Assembly: GCA_024278215.1 (NCBI GenBank)
Contig: JAJRTR010000004.1
Location: 1-5,066 of the forward strand
Origin: a bacterium
GTDB taxonomy: Bacteria; UBP15; UBA6099; JAJRTR01
Length of the DNA: 5,066 bases
Direction of reading: 5' to 3'
Numbering within the stretch: the first letter of the stretch is position 1; each line of letters opens with the position of its first letter. The position numbers were made by a program, and so were the translations under genes. A model generated the notes under the pieces. That model ran no database searches. It was given only the letters and a program-made list of their open reading frames with translations, and was not told the DNA's origin. Of this stretch, positions 1 through 5,066 are shown one piece after another.

Positions 1-867
1 ATTCCGATAAAGTATCCCGGCATTGAAGTTGCCAGGCGACACCTTGCCAAAATACTCGATATCGAGTTCGTTGATGTTAAATTCGGCTGTTGCCCCGCGC
101 CGACAGGCCTGAAGGAACTTCATTTCGACGCGTGGCTGGCTCTTGCCGCCCGCAATCTCTGTCTCGCCGAGGAAAAAGAACTCGACATCGTCACGCTCTG
201 CTCGGGATGCACAAACACATTGCGTGAAACAAACAGTATTCTCGGCAGAGATGAAAAGAAAAGGCTTTTCGTTCATGACATCCTGGAGAAACACGGCAAA
301 GAGTTTCAGGGCACGATGAAAATATTTCACCTTCCCGCTCTGTTGTCCCAGGACGAATTTCTCGATCTGATAGAAAAGAAAATAGAGCGCCCGCTCGAGG
401 GCATGAGAGTAGGCACTCACTATGGCTGTCACTACTTCAGACCGCATGATATTATGCTGGACGAACAGACCGACCCGGAACACCCGCTGCCCGAACATCT
501 CGAGATTATACTCGAATCGCTCGGTGCCGAAGTGGTCGAGTACAACCGGCAGGACCTCTGCTGCGGCGCGGCCCTTGGGATCAACACAGGAAAATCCGAA
601 GAAGCGCTTCAGATCACCGCCGAAAAACACAACTGTATGAACGAAGCCGGGCTCGACGCGCTTGTCGTTACGTGTCCCACATGTTTCACACAGTTTGATA
701 CCGGGCAAGTACTCATGCGCCGCAAAAACAAGTCGCTTCGTGTATTTCCAATATATCATATCGCCGAGCTTGTCGCCTTTGCGCTTGGCGCCGACCCCGC
801 TCACCTCAATTTAAAAACCCACAAGATAAAAACGAATCTTCCTGTTGAGCCAATTTTAAAATTCTGA
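1..867 (+). CDS. hdrB: Heterodisulfide reductase subunit B-like iron-sulfur protein (CCG domains), 5'-truncated
   Basis: The frame is open from base 1 to the TGA at 865-867, giving 288 visible residues. There is no start, because the window begins inside the gene; the TTG at 220 is internal. Two CCG (cysteine-rich) domains are visible. The first has C30-C31 in GCCPAP and C67-x2-C70 in CSGC; its leading Cys should lie just before the window. The second has C143 in HYGCH, C187-C188 in DLCCG and C225-x2-C228 in CPTC. In methanogen HdrB these cysteines hold two non-cubane [4Fe-4S] clusters that reduce a disulfide. Spacing and length match HdrB with roughly ten N-terminal residues missing. In bacteria such subunits join HdrA and HdrC in flavin-based electron bifurcation or related cytoplasmic complexes. 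The partner genes are probably to the left, unseen. The C-terminal residues PILKF and the stop come from an inserted repeat (847-1025). A succinate dehydrogenase E-type CCG protein is a less likely alternative. Confidence 0.9.
   Translation: MPIKYPGIEVARRHLAKILDIEFVDVKFGCCPAPTGLKELHFDAWLALAARNLCLAEEKELDIVTLCSGCTNTLRETNSILGRDEKKRLFVHDILEKHGKEFQGTMKIFHLPALLSQDEFLDLIEKKIERPLEGMRVGTHYGCHYFRPHDIMLDEQTDPEHPLPEHLEIILESLGAEVVEYNRQDLCCGAALGINTGKSEEALQITAEKHNCMNEAGLDALVVTCPTCFTQFDTGQVLMRRKNKSLRVFPIYHIAELVAFALGADPAHLNLKTHKIKTNLPVEPILKF
843..846 (+). repeat. Target-site duplication, left of element copy 1 (TGTT)
   Basis: TGTT here lies directly before the GAGCC end of the element and is repeated at 1026-1029 directly after its GACTC end. 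Joining base 846 to base 1030 gives CCT GTT GAA TAA TAA in the hdrB frame, a plausible original gene end with tandem stops. That supports reading these four bases as an insertion duplication rather than a chance match. Confidence 0.75.
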
Positions 868-1025
868 TTCGGCTGCGGTCGGCTGCAATTGTCCATAGCT
901 GCGTTGTCGGCACAAAATCTTCCTCGACGTACTCTACAAGTACGCCTGCGGAGATTTTGCACCTCCGTCTTGATTCCGATCAATTTCGCTCGACCTCGCT
1001 TCGAACATAATTTTGCAACTGACTC
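847..1025 (+). mobile_element. MITE-like palindromic element, copy 1 (complete)
   Basis: This non-coding element of 179 bp starts GAGCCAATTTTAAAA and ends with an inward-facing GAGTCAGTTGCAAAA, so its ends are imperfect terminal inverted repeats matching at 11 of 15 positions. The two 73-nt arms (847-919 and 953-1025) align without gaps as an imperfect inverted repeat, best at the tips and at the inner AAAATC/GATTTT. The 33-nt centre holds a stem GTACT/AGTAC (929-933 with 939-943). The direct repeat TGTT flanks it at 843-846 and 1026-1029. It aligns with the reverse complement of 3412-3591 at about 87% identity (hand count), and its left arm with 4994-5066 at 63 of 73 positions. It carries no conserved reading frame. 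A palindromic, short, multi-copy element with flanking duplications fits a MITE moved in trans by an unseen transposase. Confidence 0.85.
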
Positions 1026-1029
1026 TGTT
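1026..1029 (+). repeat. Target-site duplication, right of element copy 1 (TGTT)
   Basis: This is the second TGTT of the pair with 843-846, immediately after the right terminal inverted repeat. The bases that follow (GAATAATAAC from 1030) supply the two in-frame TAA codons of the reconstructed hdrB end. Confidence 0.75.
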
Positions 1030-1198
1030 GAATAATAACTTGCCGCGCCTTGTATCATGGGCATTCCCGCGATTCCAGCCAGCACAGGTGAAGTATGCGG
1101 GATAACGGAAACATCTCCTGAAATATCCGAAAAACCACATGTTTTTTACGCGATGTATTATAAAAACAAAACGCAACAGCTAAAATTAACACATTGTT
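1030..1198 (+). promoter_or_regulatory. Leader region of the VWA gene, weak promoter candidates only
   Basis: This non-coding stretch separates element copy 1 from the VWA gene. The last 60 bases are AT-rich. TATTAT at 1156-1161 could be a -10 box placing transcription about 30 nt before the ATG, but no good -35 box lies 16-18 nt upstream. TTGAAT at 1028-1033 with TGTATC at 1051-1056 (17-nt spacer) is another weak possibility, and it would straddle the element's right edge. No sigma-54 GG-N10-GC promoter, riboswitch or terminator is visible. A 6-bp inverted repeat, TCCCGC/GCGGGA (1065-1070 and 1097-1102), is probably chance. Confidence 0.3.
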
Positions 1199-3349
1199 AT
1201 GGGAATCGACGGATATGAAATAAGGTTGCAGGGGTTGCCGCTCCCTATCATTATCGCGCTTGCCGCGGTAGCTGTTTTCATAGTTATCAGATATTACCGA
1301 TTCCTTAAGGATGTAGGATTTCCGAACCCGGCGGCGCCACTGCTGCTCAGGGCTGTTGCATTCACACTTCTTTTTCTCCTTGCCGCCGGTCCCACTATCT
1401 ACTATGAAAGGAAAGTGCCGGAGGCGCGCAGGCTTGCCGTAATCATCGACACATCACAGAGTATGATGATAGGCGACAGCAGGGGAGTAACCCGAAAACA
1501 GAAAGCATTGCAGGCCTTAAGAGCGATAAGCAAAGCATGGGGCGTCGTGCCCGAACTTTTCACTTTCGATGAGGAACTGGTCAGGAGGGCTTCCATCGAG
1601 GAAATTGAAGGTATTAAGCCCGGAGGCCGGGAAACTCATCTTATTCGTGCTCTGAAAAACATTCCGTCCACCGGTGAAAACCGGATCAGCGACGCGATTG
1701 TAATTACAGACGGAAACGACACTTCAGGTCTGTCGATATCGACGCAGAGCGCTGCGCGGGTACATGTGCTGGGTGCGGGGGATGCCGCGCCGCGACCGAA
1801 TGCAGGACTCTACAGGCTGGAAGCGCCTGAATATGGTTTCGTCGGGTCGCCGGTTGTCGTGCAGGGTGACATTTACGCATCAGACATGCCGGGGGGAACG
1901 GTTATCGGGATCGAACTTTTCGAGGACGGCATAAGGGTCGGCCAGGAAACCCTCGAGTCCGGCGTAGAACCCGGATCACGACAACGGTTTTCTATATCTT
2001 ACGAACCACGGACGCCGGGATACCGTTCGCTGGAAGTCCGACTGAAAACCAGTACCGGGGACGTGATTTTACAGGACAATAAGCGGACACTCTTCATAGA
2101 CATAATCAGCGGCAGGAGGTCAATATTGCTGGTAGACGCGCCGGGCTGGGAGTTCAGGTTTCTGCGCGAATATCTTGAAAGCATCGAGAAGCTGTCTGTA
2201 GATGTGATACTCACCGGGCCGAACGGGAAAACATTCGAGGGCCGGAAACTGCGCGAGAATCTTTCGAACTCCCGCACACTCGGAAAATACAGGCTTATCA
2301 TCGTCGGGCAGGCCGCGAAATTTCTTACGCCGCCGGAGACACGCGCTATTGCACAATATGTGTCGGACGGGGGCCGCATCGTGTCGCTCGGAGGCAGGAA
2401 CGCATTACCGTGCACAGACAATTCACTCGGCAAATCGCTGGGATTCACTTCCGAAAAACCCGGTGGAGACCGGGTTGGTTTCGAGCCGACTCTCACCGAC
2501 ACAGGAGCCAACAGTTTACCCCTGCGATTCGCTCCCGACCGGGAAGCCAACAACCGCATCTGGAAGAATCTGCCGCTTATACAGACAATCTGCATGACGT
2601 CGCCCGGAAAAGACGCCGTCGTGCTCGCTGTGCATCCATGGATGAAGTGCGGCGGCAGTTTGTGCCCGGCTGTTTTTACGAAAACTATCGGGCGCGGGCA
2701 GGCATTCGTTGTAACTTTCGAAGGACTATGGCGATGGCGTTTTCGCCGAAAAGATTCGGAGCATTATGCAACACTATGGGCCGGTGTCCTTACCGAAATG
2801 CTGGAAACGGAGAATCGAAAGCCTGTTCGGATCAGCCTTAAGTCGGACAGCATAATTCTCGGCGGCGAGGCGGCCGTCACGGTGAATGTCGAACCCGGCC
2901 TGCCTGGCGAAAACACCGCCCCGTCGCTCGAAATAAACGGTCCACAAAAGGATTCACACTTTGTACTCGATATGAAAAATGCAAATAATAAAGAACGTCT
3001 GTTCTTCAATGCCATTTATACGCCCGAAAAGGTGGGCTTGTACAATATCAAAGCTGTAGTGGGAAAAAAGGAATCCGAAACACTCAACTTCTATGTATAT
3101 GCGTCACCCGTGGAATTCGTATCAGTCGCACAGAATGAAAAGCTGAACCGTGAGGTCGCGGAAAAACAAGGTGGCTGGTATTACCCCGTCGAACAGGCGA
3201 ACGACCTTATAAAAAAACTTGCGAAAAACATCAACTACAGAGTCGAGCGTGACAAGTTTACTCCATGGTCGTCGCCGTACATTCTATTGCTGATAATACT
3301 GCTGCTGACCGCCGAATGGATTTTCCGCCGCAGGGGCGGCCTCACTTGA
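1199..3349 (+). CDS. Membrane-anchored VWA-domain protein with glutamine-amidotransferase-like domain
   Basis: The protein has 716 residues. Hydrophobic helices at about 13-31 and 46-64 precede a VWA domain (about 78-195). Its metal-ion-dependent adhesion site is readable: D84-x-S86-x-S88 in DTSQS, T146 in GGRETHL, and D171-G172 in ITDGND. A beta-rich stretch (about 205-300) leads into a Rossmann-like, amidotransferase-type region (about 307-535) with LLVDAPGWEFRFLREYL, IAQYVSDGGRIVSLGG and GLWRWRF. No amidotransferase catalytic Cys-His pair is evident. An Ig-like segment (about 541-635) precedes a C-terminal helix at 693-709 followed by RRR. By the positive-inside rule the bulk faces the periplasm. 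This layout recurs in uncharacterised bacterial proteins related to the Bat/MoxR-associated VWA group; no MoxR or Bat gene is visible here. ATG 1199 is the first start after an in-frame TAA at 1187, but it lacks a Shine-Dalgarno. Its role is unknown; binding proteins through the metal site or supporting envelope assembly is inference. Confidence 0.88.
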   Translation: MGIDGYEIRLQGLPLPIIIALAAVAVFIVIRYYRFLKDVGFPNPAAPLLLRAVAFTLLFLLAAGPTIYYERKVPEARRLAVIIDTSQSMMIGDSRGVTRKQKALQALRAISKAWGVVPELFTFDEELVRRASIEEIEGIKPGGRETHLIRALKNIPSTGENRISDAIVITDGNDTSGLSISTQSAARVHVLGAGDAAPRPNAGLYRLEAPEYGFVGSPVVVQGDIYASDMPGGTVIGIELFEDGIRVGQETLESGVEPGSRQRFSISYEPRTPGYRSLEVRLKTSTGDVILQDNKRTLFIDIISGRRSILLVDAPGWEFRFLREYLESIEKLSVDVILTGPNGKTFEGRKLRENLSNSRTLGKYRLIIVGQAAKFLTPPETRAIAQYVSDGGRIVSLGGRNALPCTDNSLGKSLGFTSEKPGGDRVGFEPTLTDTGANSLPLRFAPDREANNRIWKNLPLIQTICMTSPGKDAVVLAVHPWMKCGGSLCPAVFTKTIGRGQAFVVTFEGLWRWRFRRKDSEHYATLWAGVLTEMLETENRKPVRISLKSDSIILGGEAAVTVNVEPGLPGENTAPSLEINGPQKDSHFVLDMKNANNKERLFFNAIYTPEKVGLYNIKAVVGKKESETLNFYVYASPVEFVSVAQNEKLNREVAEKQGGWYYPVEQANDLIKKLAKNINYRVERDKFTPWSSPYILLLIILLLTAEWIFRRRGGLT

Positions 3350-3366
3350 AATTCATGGATTGTGGC

Positions 3367-3407
3367 AAAATCTCCTGACCCGGACGATCCGGAACCGAAA
3401 AGATTTT
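3367..3407. terminator. Terminator-like hairpin between convergent genes
   Basis: AAAATCT (3367-3373) pairs perfectly with AGATTTT (3401-3407), and nested inside is CCGGA/TCCGG (3380-3384 with 3388-3392) around a CGA loop. Short runs of A and T at the outer ends would give a modest U-tract in either direction, so it could end both the VWA transcript, whose stop lies 17 nt upstream, and the regulator transcript from the other strand. Without element copy 2, this hairpin would begin directly at the regulator's reconstructed stop codon. The U-tracts are only four long, so its strength is uncertain. Confidence 0.5.
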
Positions 3408-3410
3408 ATC
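3407..3410 (-). repeat. Target-site duplication of element copy 2 (TATC/GATA), distal side
   Basis: TATC on the plus strand (GATA on the regulator's strand) matches 3592-3595 at the other end of the element. One unmatched base (3411) separates it from the terminal GAGCC. Deleting the element plus one GATA gives AAT AGA TAA in the regulator frame, so the original stop was probably TAA. The extra base makes this pair slightly less clean than that of copy 1. Confidence 0.62.
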
Positions 3411-3411
3411 C

Positions 3412-3591
3412 GAGCCGCTTGCAAAAGTATGTTCGTAGCGCGAGGCCGAACGAAATTGATCGGAGCAAGGCGGAGGTGCAAAATCCCCGCAGGCGTACTC
3501 GCCGAGTACGTTGAGGATGATTTTGTGCCGACAACGCAGCTATGGACAATTGCAGTCGATCACAGCCGAATCGGAATTGTGTAATTGGCTC
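3412..3591 (-). mobile_element. MITE-like palindromic element, copy 2 (complete, inverted)
   Basis: Read on the minus strand, this 180-bp copy begins GAGCCAATTACACAA at 3591 and ends at 3412; read inward on the plus strand from 3412 it gives GAGCCGCTTGCAAAA. The two ends match at 11 of 15 positions and the outermost five bases are a perfect inverted repeat. Its central stem GTACTC/GAGTAC (3495-3500 with 3504-3509) is one pair longer than in copy 1. TATC flanks it at 3407-3410 and 3592-3595, with one extra C at 3411. Its G at 3591 is the last base of the regulator's TAG stop. It sits between the regulator's stop and the shared terminator hairpin. A 74-codon plus-strand frame (3360-3584) runs through it but is not conserved in copy 1. 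Confidence 0.83.
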
Positions 3592-4979
3592 TATCTATTA
3601 TCAATATTGACATTGTATTTTTTCAGCAACCTGTAGAAGCTGCCGCGGTCCATGCCGCTGATGCGCGCGGCGGCTCTCACGTTCCCTTTGCATTTATCCA
3701 GCAAAGTATGCAGGTAATCGAGGGTGAACTGCTCGATCATATTTCTTTTAGCTTCTCTGTATGTAATGGTAACGAGTTCTTCAATATCTTCCGTTTTATT
3801 GCGCTCGATCTTTTCCTTCAGCGGTTTCGGCACGTCGCGCATTCTTATCATCGTGCCGTCGCAGAAGGTGATTATGCTCTCCATCACATTTTCCAATTCG
3901 CGCACATTTCCAGGCCATTCGTAGTTTGAGAAAAGGTTTAAAACATCTTCAGCAATTAACTCTACATTTTTGCCGAGTTTGTCGTTGAACTTGCCGATAA
4001 AATGATCTACAAGCGGCGGGATGTCTTCAAGTCTTTCGACCAGCGGCGGCACATTTACAGTGATTACGTTCAGCCTGTAGAAAAGGTCTTTCCTGAACCT
4101 GCCTTCGGCCACAGCTTTCTCAAGGTTCCTGTTAGTCGCGGCCAGTACGCGGACATTGACGTGCCTGTGAATGCTTTCGCCGACACGCGTGAATTCGCTT
4201 TCCTGTAGGATGCGAAGCAGGCGTGTCTGAAGATGTGGGCTGAACTCACCGATCTCGTCGAGGAAAATTGTGCCGCCGTCGGCTTCCTCGAAATAGCCGC
4301 GTTTGTCGCGGTGCGCACCGGTGAAAGAGCCGCGGGCGTGGCCGAAGAGTTCGCTCTCGAGCAAGCTTTCGGTCAGGGAGGCGCAGTCGACGGTAATAAA
4401 AGGTTTTTCCTTCAGGCGACCGTTGAAATGGATGCCTTTGGCGATGAGTTCTTTTCCGGTACCGCTCTGGCCGGTGATGAGAACTGTGCTGCGTGTGTCC
4501 TTGACCTTGTCCATTATCCGGTACACTTCCTGCATCGCGTCGCCCGAGCCGATAATGTTCCTGAAATCGAACTGTCGTTTTATTTGATTTTTCAGTGCCG
4601 CATTCTCTTCCAGCAGCCTGTTATACTCGATGGCGCGATTGAGCACAACATCGACTTCGTCCAGATTGAAAGGTTTTGCAATGTAATCGAAAGCGCCTTT
4701 GCGCATCGCCTCGACCGCCGATTCGATACTGCTGTGGCCTGTGAAAACGATAACCGGAATGCCGGGATACTTTTCCCTGACTGATTCAAGCAGCGCCATT
4801 CCGTCCATGCCCGGCATGACATAATCCGTTACGACAATATCAGCGCCGCACTCGGCAAGCGCCAGCAGTGCGTTCTCGCCCGAACTGGCGACATCCACCT
4901 CGTACCCTATGCTCTCGAGTCCCTTCGAGAAGCTGTCGAGAATTCGTGCTTCATCGTCAACTAATAAAATTCTTGTCAT
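3591..4979 (-). CDS. Sigma-54-dependent NtrC-family response regulator
   Basis: This 462-residue protein has the full three-part NtrC layout. The receiver (about 3-115) has acidic D8-D9, phospho-acceptor D52 in TDYVMPG, T80 and K102. A short leucine-rich linker (about 116-135) follows. The AAA+ sigma-54 activation domain (about 140-365) has Walker A GQSGTGKE (170-177), the sigma-54 contact loop as GSFTGA (217-222, a natural variant of GAFTGA), Walker B GGTIFLDEIGE (235-245), sensor I ATNRNL (281-286) and WPGNVRELEN (355-364). A Fis-type helix-turn-helix (about 430-456, NVRAAARISGMDRGSFYRLL) ends it. When phosphorylated, such proteins form ATPase rings that open sigma-54 promoters. All key residues are intact. 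ATG 4979 has a good Shine-Dalgarno. No kinase is visible; it may lie beyond the right edge. Element copies sit at both ends of the gene, one at the stop and one beside the ribosome-binding site. The regulated genes are unknown. Confidence 0.95.
   Translation of the reverse strand: MTRILLVDDEARILDSFSKGLESIGYEVDVASSGENALLALAECGADIVVTDYVMPGMDGMALLESVREKYPGIPVIVFTGHSSIESAVEAMRKGAFDYIAKPFNLDEVDVVLNRAIEYNRLLEENAALKNQIKRQFDFRNIIGSGDAMQEVYRIMDKVKDTRSTVLITGQSGTGKELIAKGIHFNGRLKEKPFITVDCASLTESLLESELFGHARGSFTGAHRDKRGYFEEADGGTIFLDEIGEFSPHLQTRLLRILQESEFTRVGESIHRHVNVRVLAATNRNLEKAVAEGRFRKDLFYRLNVITVNVPPLVERLEDIPPLVDHFIGKFNDKLGKNVELIAEDVLNLFSNYEWPGNVRELENVMESIITFCDGTMIRMRDVPKPLKEKIERNKTEDIEELVTITYREAKRNMIEQFTLDYLHTLLDKCKGNVRAAARISGMDRGSFYRLLKKYNVNIDNR
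3592..3595 (-). repeat. Target-site duplication of element copy 2 (TATC/GATA), gene side
   Basis: This is the second member of the pair with 3407-3410. It overlaps the final arginine codon and the first two bases of the TAG stop of the regulator, so the insertion point lies within the stop codon itself. Confidence 0.62.
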
Positions 4980-4987
4980 TTATTATG

Positions 4988-4993
4988 CCTCTT
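4988..4993 (-). promoter_or_regulatory. Shine-Dalgarno AAGAGG of the response regulator
   Basis: On the minus strand AAGAGG lies 8 nt before the ATG at 4979, which fixes the start. Its outer edge directly touches the GAGCC end of element copy 3 at 4994, so all DNA further upstream of the regulator in this window is element. Any promoter must be inside the element or beyond it. Confidence 0.75.
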
Positions 4994-5066
4994 GAGCCGA
5001 TCGCAAAATCCTGATTCTGCTGCGGTCGGCTGCTATTGTCCATAGCTGTGTTGTCGGCGCGAAATC
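4994..5066 (+). mobile_element. MITE-like palindromic element, copy 3 (left arm, cut by window end)
   Basis: It starts GAGCCGATCGCAAAA and aligns without gaps to the left arm of copy 1 at 63 of 73 positions. The window ends where that arm ends (GAAATC). Its tip matches the right tip of copy 2 (GAGCCGCTTGCAAAA) at 13 of 15 positions, which helps define the terminal inverted repeat. Within it, 4995-5005 and 5021-5031 can pair as an 11-bp stem with one G-T wobble. TCTT (4990-4993) is the candidate target duplication; the matching TCTT should follow the unseen right end. It lies in opposite orientation to the regulator, just upstream of it. Confidence 0.8.

Noticed and set aside
220-867. TTG at 220 as the start of the first gene
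   Set aside because: The frame is open to base 1 and includes the conserved GCCPAP and CSGC cysteines upstream of 220, so the gene is simply truncated by the window.
908-924. Possible sigma-54 promoter CGGCACAAAATCTTCC in the repeat
   Set aside because: It has the GGCAC half, but the invariant GC of the -12 element is missing at the required GG-N10-GC spacing, in both copy 1 and copy 2.
801-1176. Minus-strand open frames (801-1085 and 934-1176) over element copy 1 and the hdrB end
   Set aside because: They overlap the hdrB end or the repeat, show no recognisable domain, and the equivalent sequence in copy 2 does not keep the frames.
1999-2595. 198-codon minus-strand open frame
   Set aside because: It is antisense to the VWA coding sequence, has a low-complexity Ser/Arg/Pro-rich composition, and is fully explained as a shadow of the real gene.
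3360-3584. 74-codon plus-strand open frame covering the terminator hairpin and element copy 2
   Set aside because: It lies almost wholly in the repeat. The matching frame in copy 1 is broken by a stop and by 1- and 2-nt indels, and it has no ribosome-binding site. It is a repeat-derived spurious frame.
4233-4784. 183-codon plus-strand open frame
   Set aside because: It is antisense to the conserved AAA+ and receiver region of the regulator, whose motifs are all intact on the minus strand.
847-5066. CRISPR-like or tandem array
   Set aside because: The copies are kilobases apart, in mixed orientation, about 180 bp long and flanked by short target duplications, so they are dispersed mobile repeats rather than an array.

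Overview
The window looks like a piece of an anaerobic bacterial chromosome of intermediate GC. It carries the end of a heterodisulfide-reductase B-type (CCG-domain) iron-sulfur subunit, a large membrane-anchored von Willebrand factor A (VWA) protein, and a sigma-54-dependent response regulator of the NtrC class. The regulator makes it bacterial rather than archaeal. HdrB-like subunits together with many sigma-54 regulators fit sulfate-reducing or syntrophic Desulfobacterota and several uncultured anaerobic phyla, but the sequence does not allow a firm placement.

Layout: 1-867 (+) is hdrB-like, with its first roughly ten residues cut off by the window edge. Bases 847-1025 hold a roughly 180-bp repeat element, and 1026-1198 is the leader of the next gene. 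Bases 1199-3349 (+) encode the VWA protein. Bases 3350-3590 lie between convergent genes and hold a terminator-like hairpin followed by a second, inverted copy of the repeat. Bases 3591-4979 (-) encode the response regulator. Bases 4994-5066 are the left half of a third repeat copy, cut by the window end.

The main discovery is the repeat. Every intergenic space contains one copy. The two complete copies (847-1025 and 3412-3591) are about 87% identical by hand alignment, non-coding, and built as one long imperfect palindrome. Their ends are terminal inverted repeats close to GAGCCRNTYGCAAAA, and a small hairpin sits in the centre. Both are flanked by 4-bp direct repeats (TGTT for copy 1, TATC for copy 2). 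Removing the element and one direct repeat rebuilds an in-frame stop codon for the neighbouring gene in both cases: CCT GTT GAA TAA TAA for hdrB and AAT AGA TAA for the regulator. This identifies a miniature inverted-repeat transposable element (MITE) that inserted exactly at two stop codons. Copy 3 abuts the regulator's Shine-Dalgarno sequence. The transposase that would move it is not in the window.

The three genes show no obvious shared pathway. HdrB-like proteins work in cytoplasmic electron-transfer complexes, the VWA protein is predicted to sit in the membrane facing the periplasm, and the regulator's target is unknown. Its partner kinase may lie beyond the right edge.
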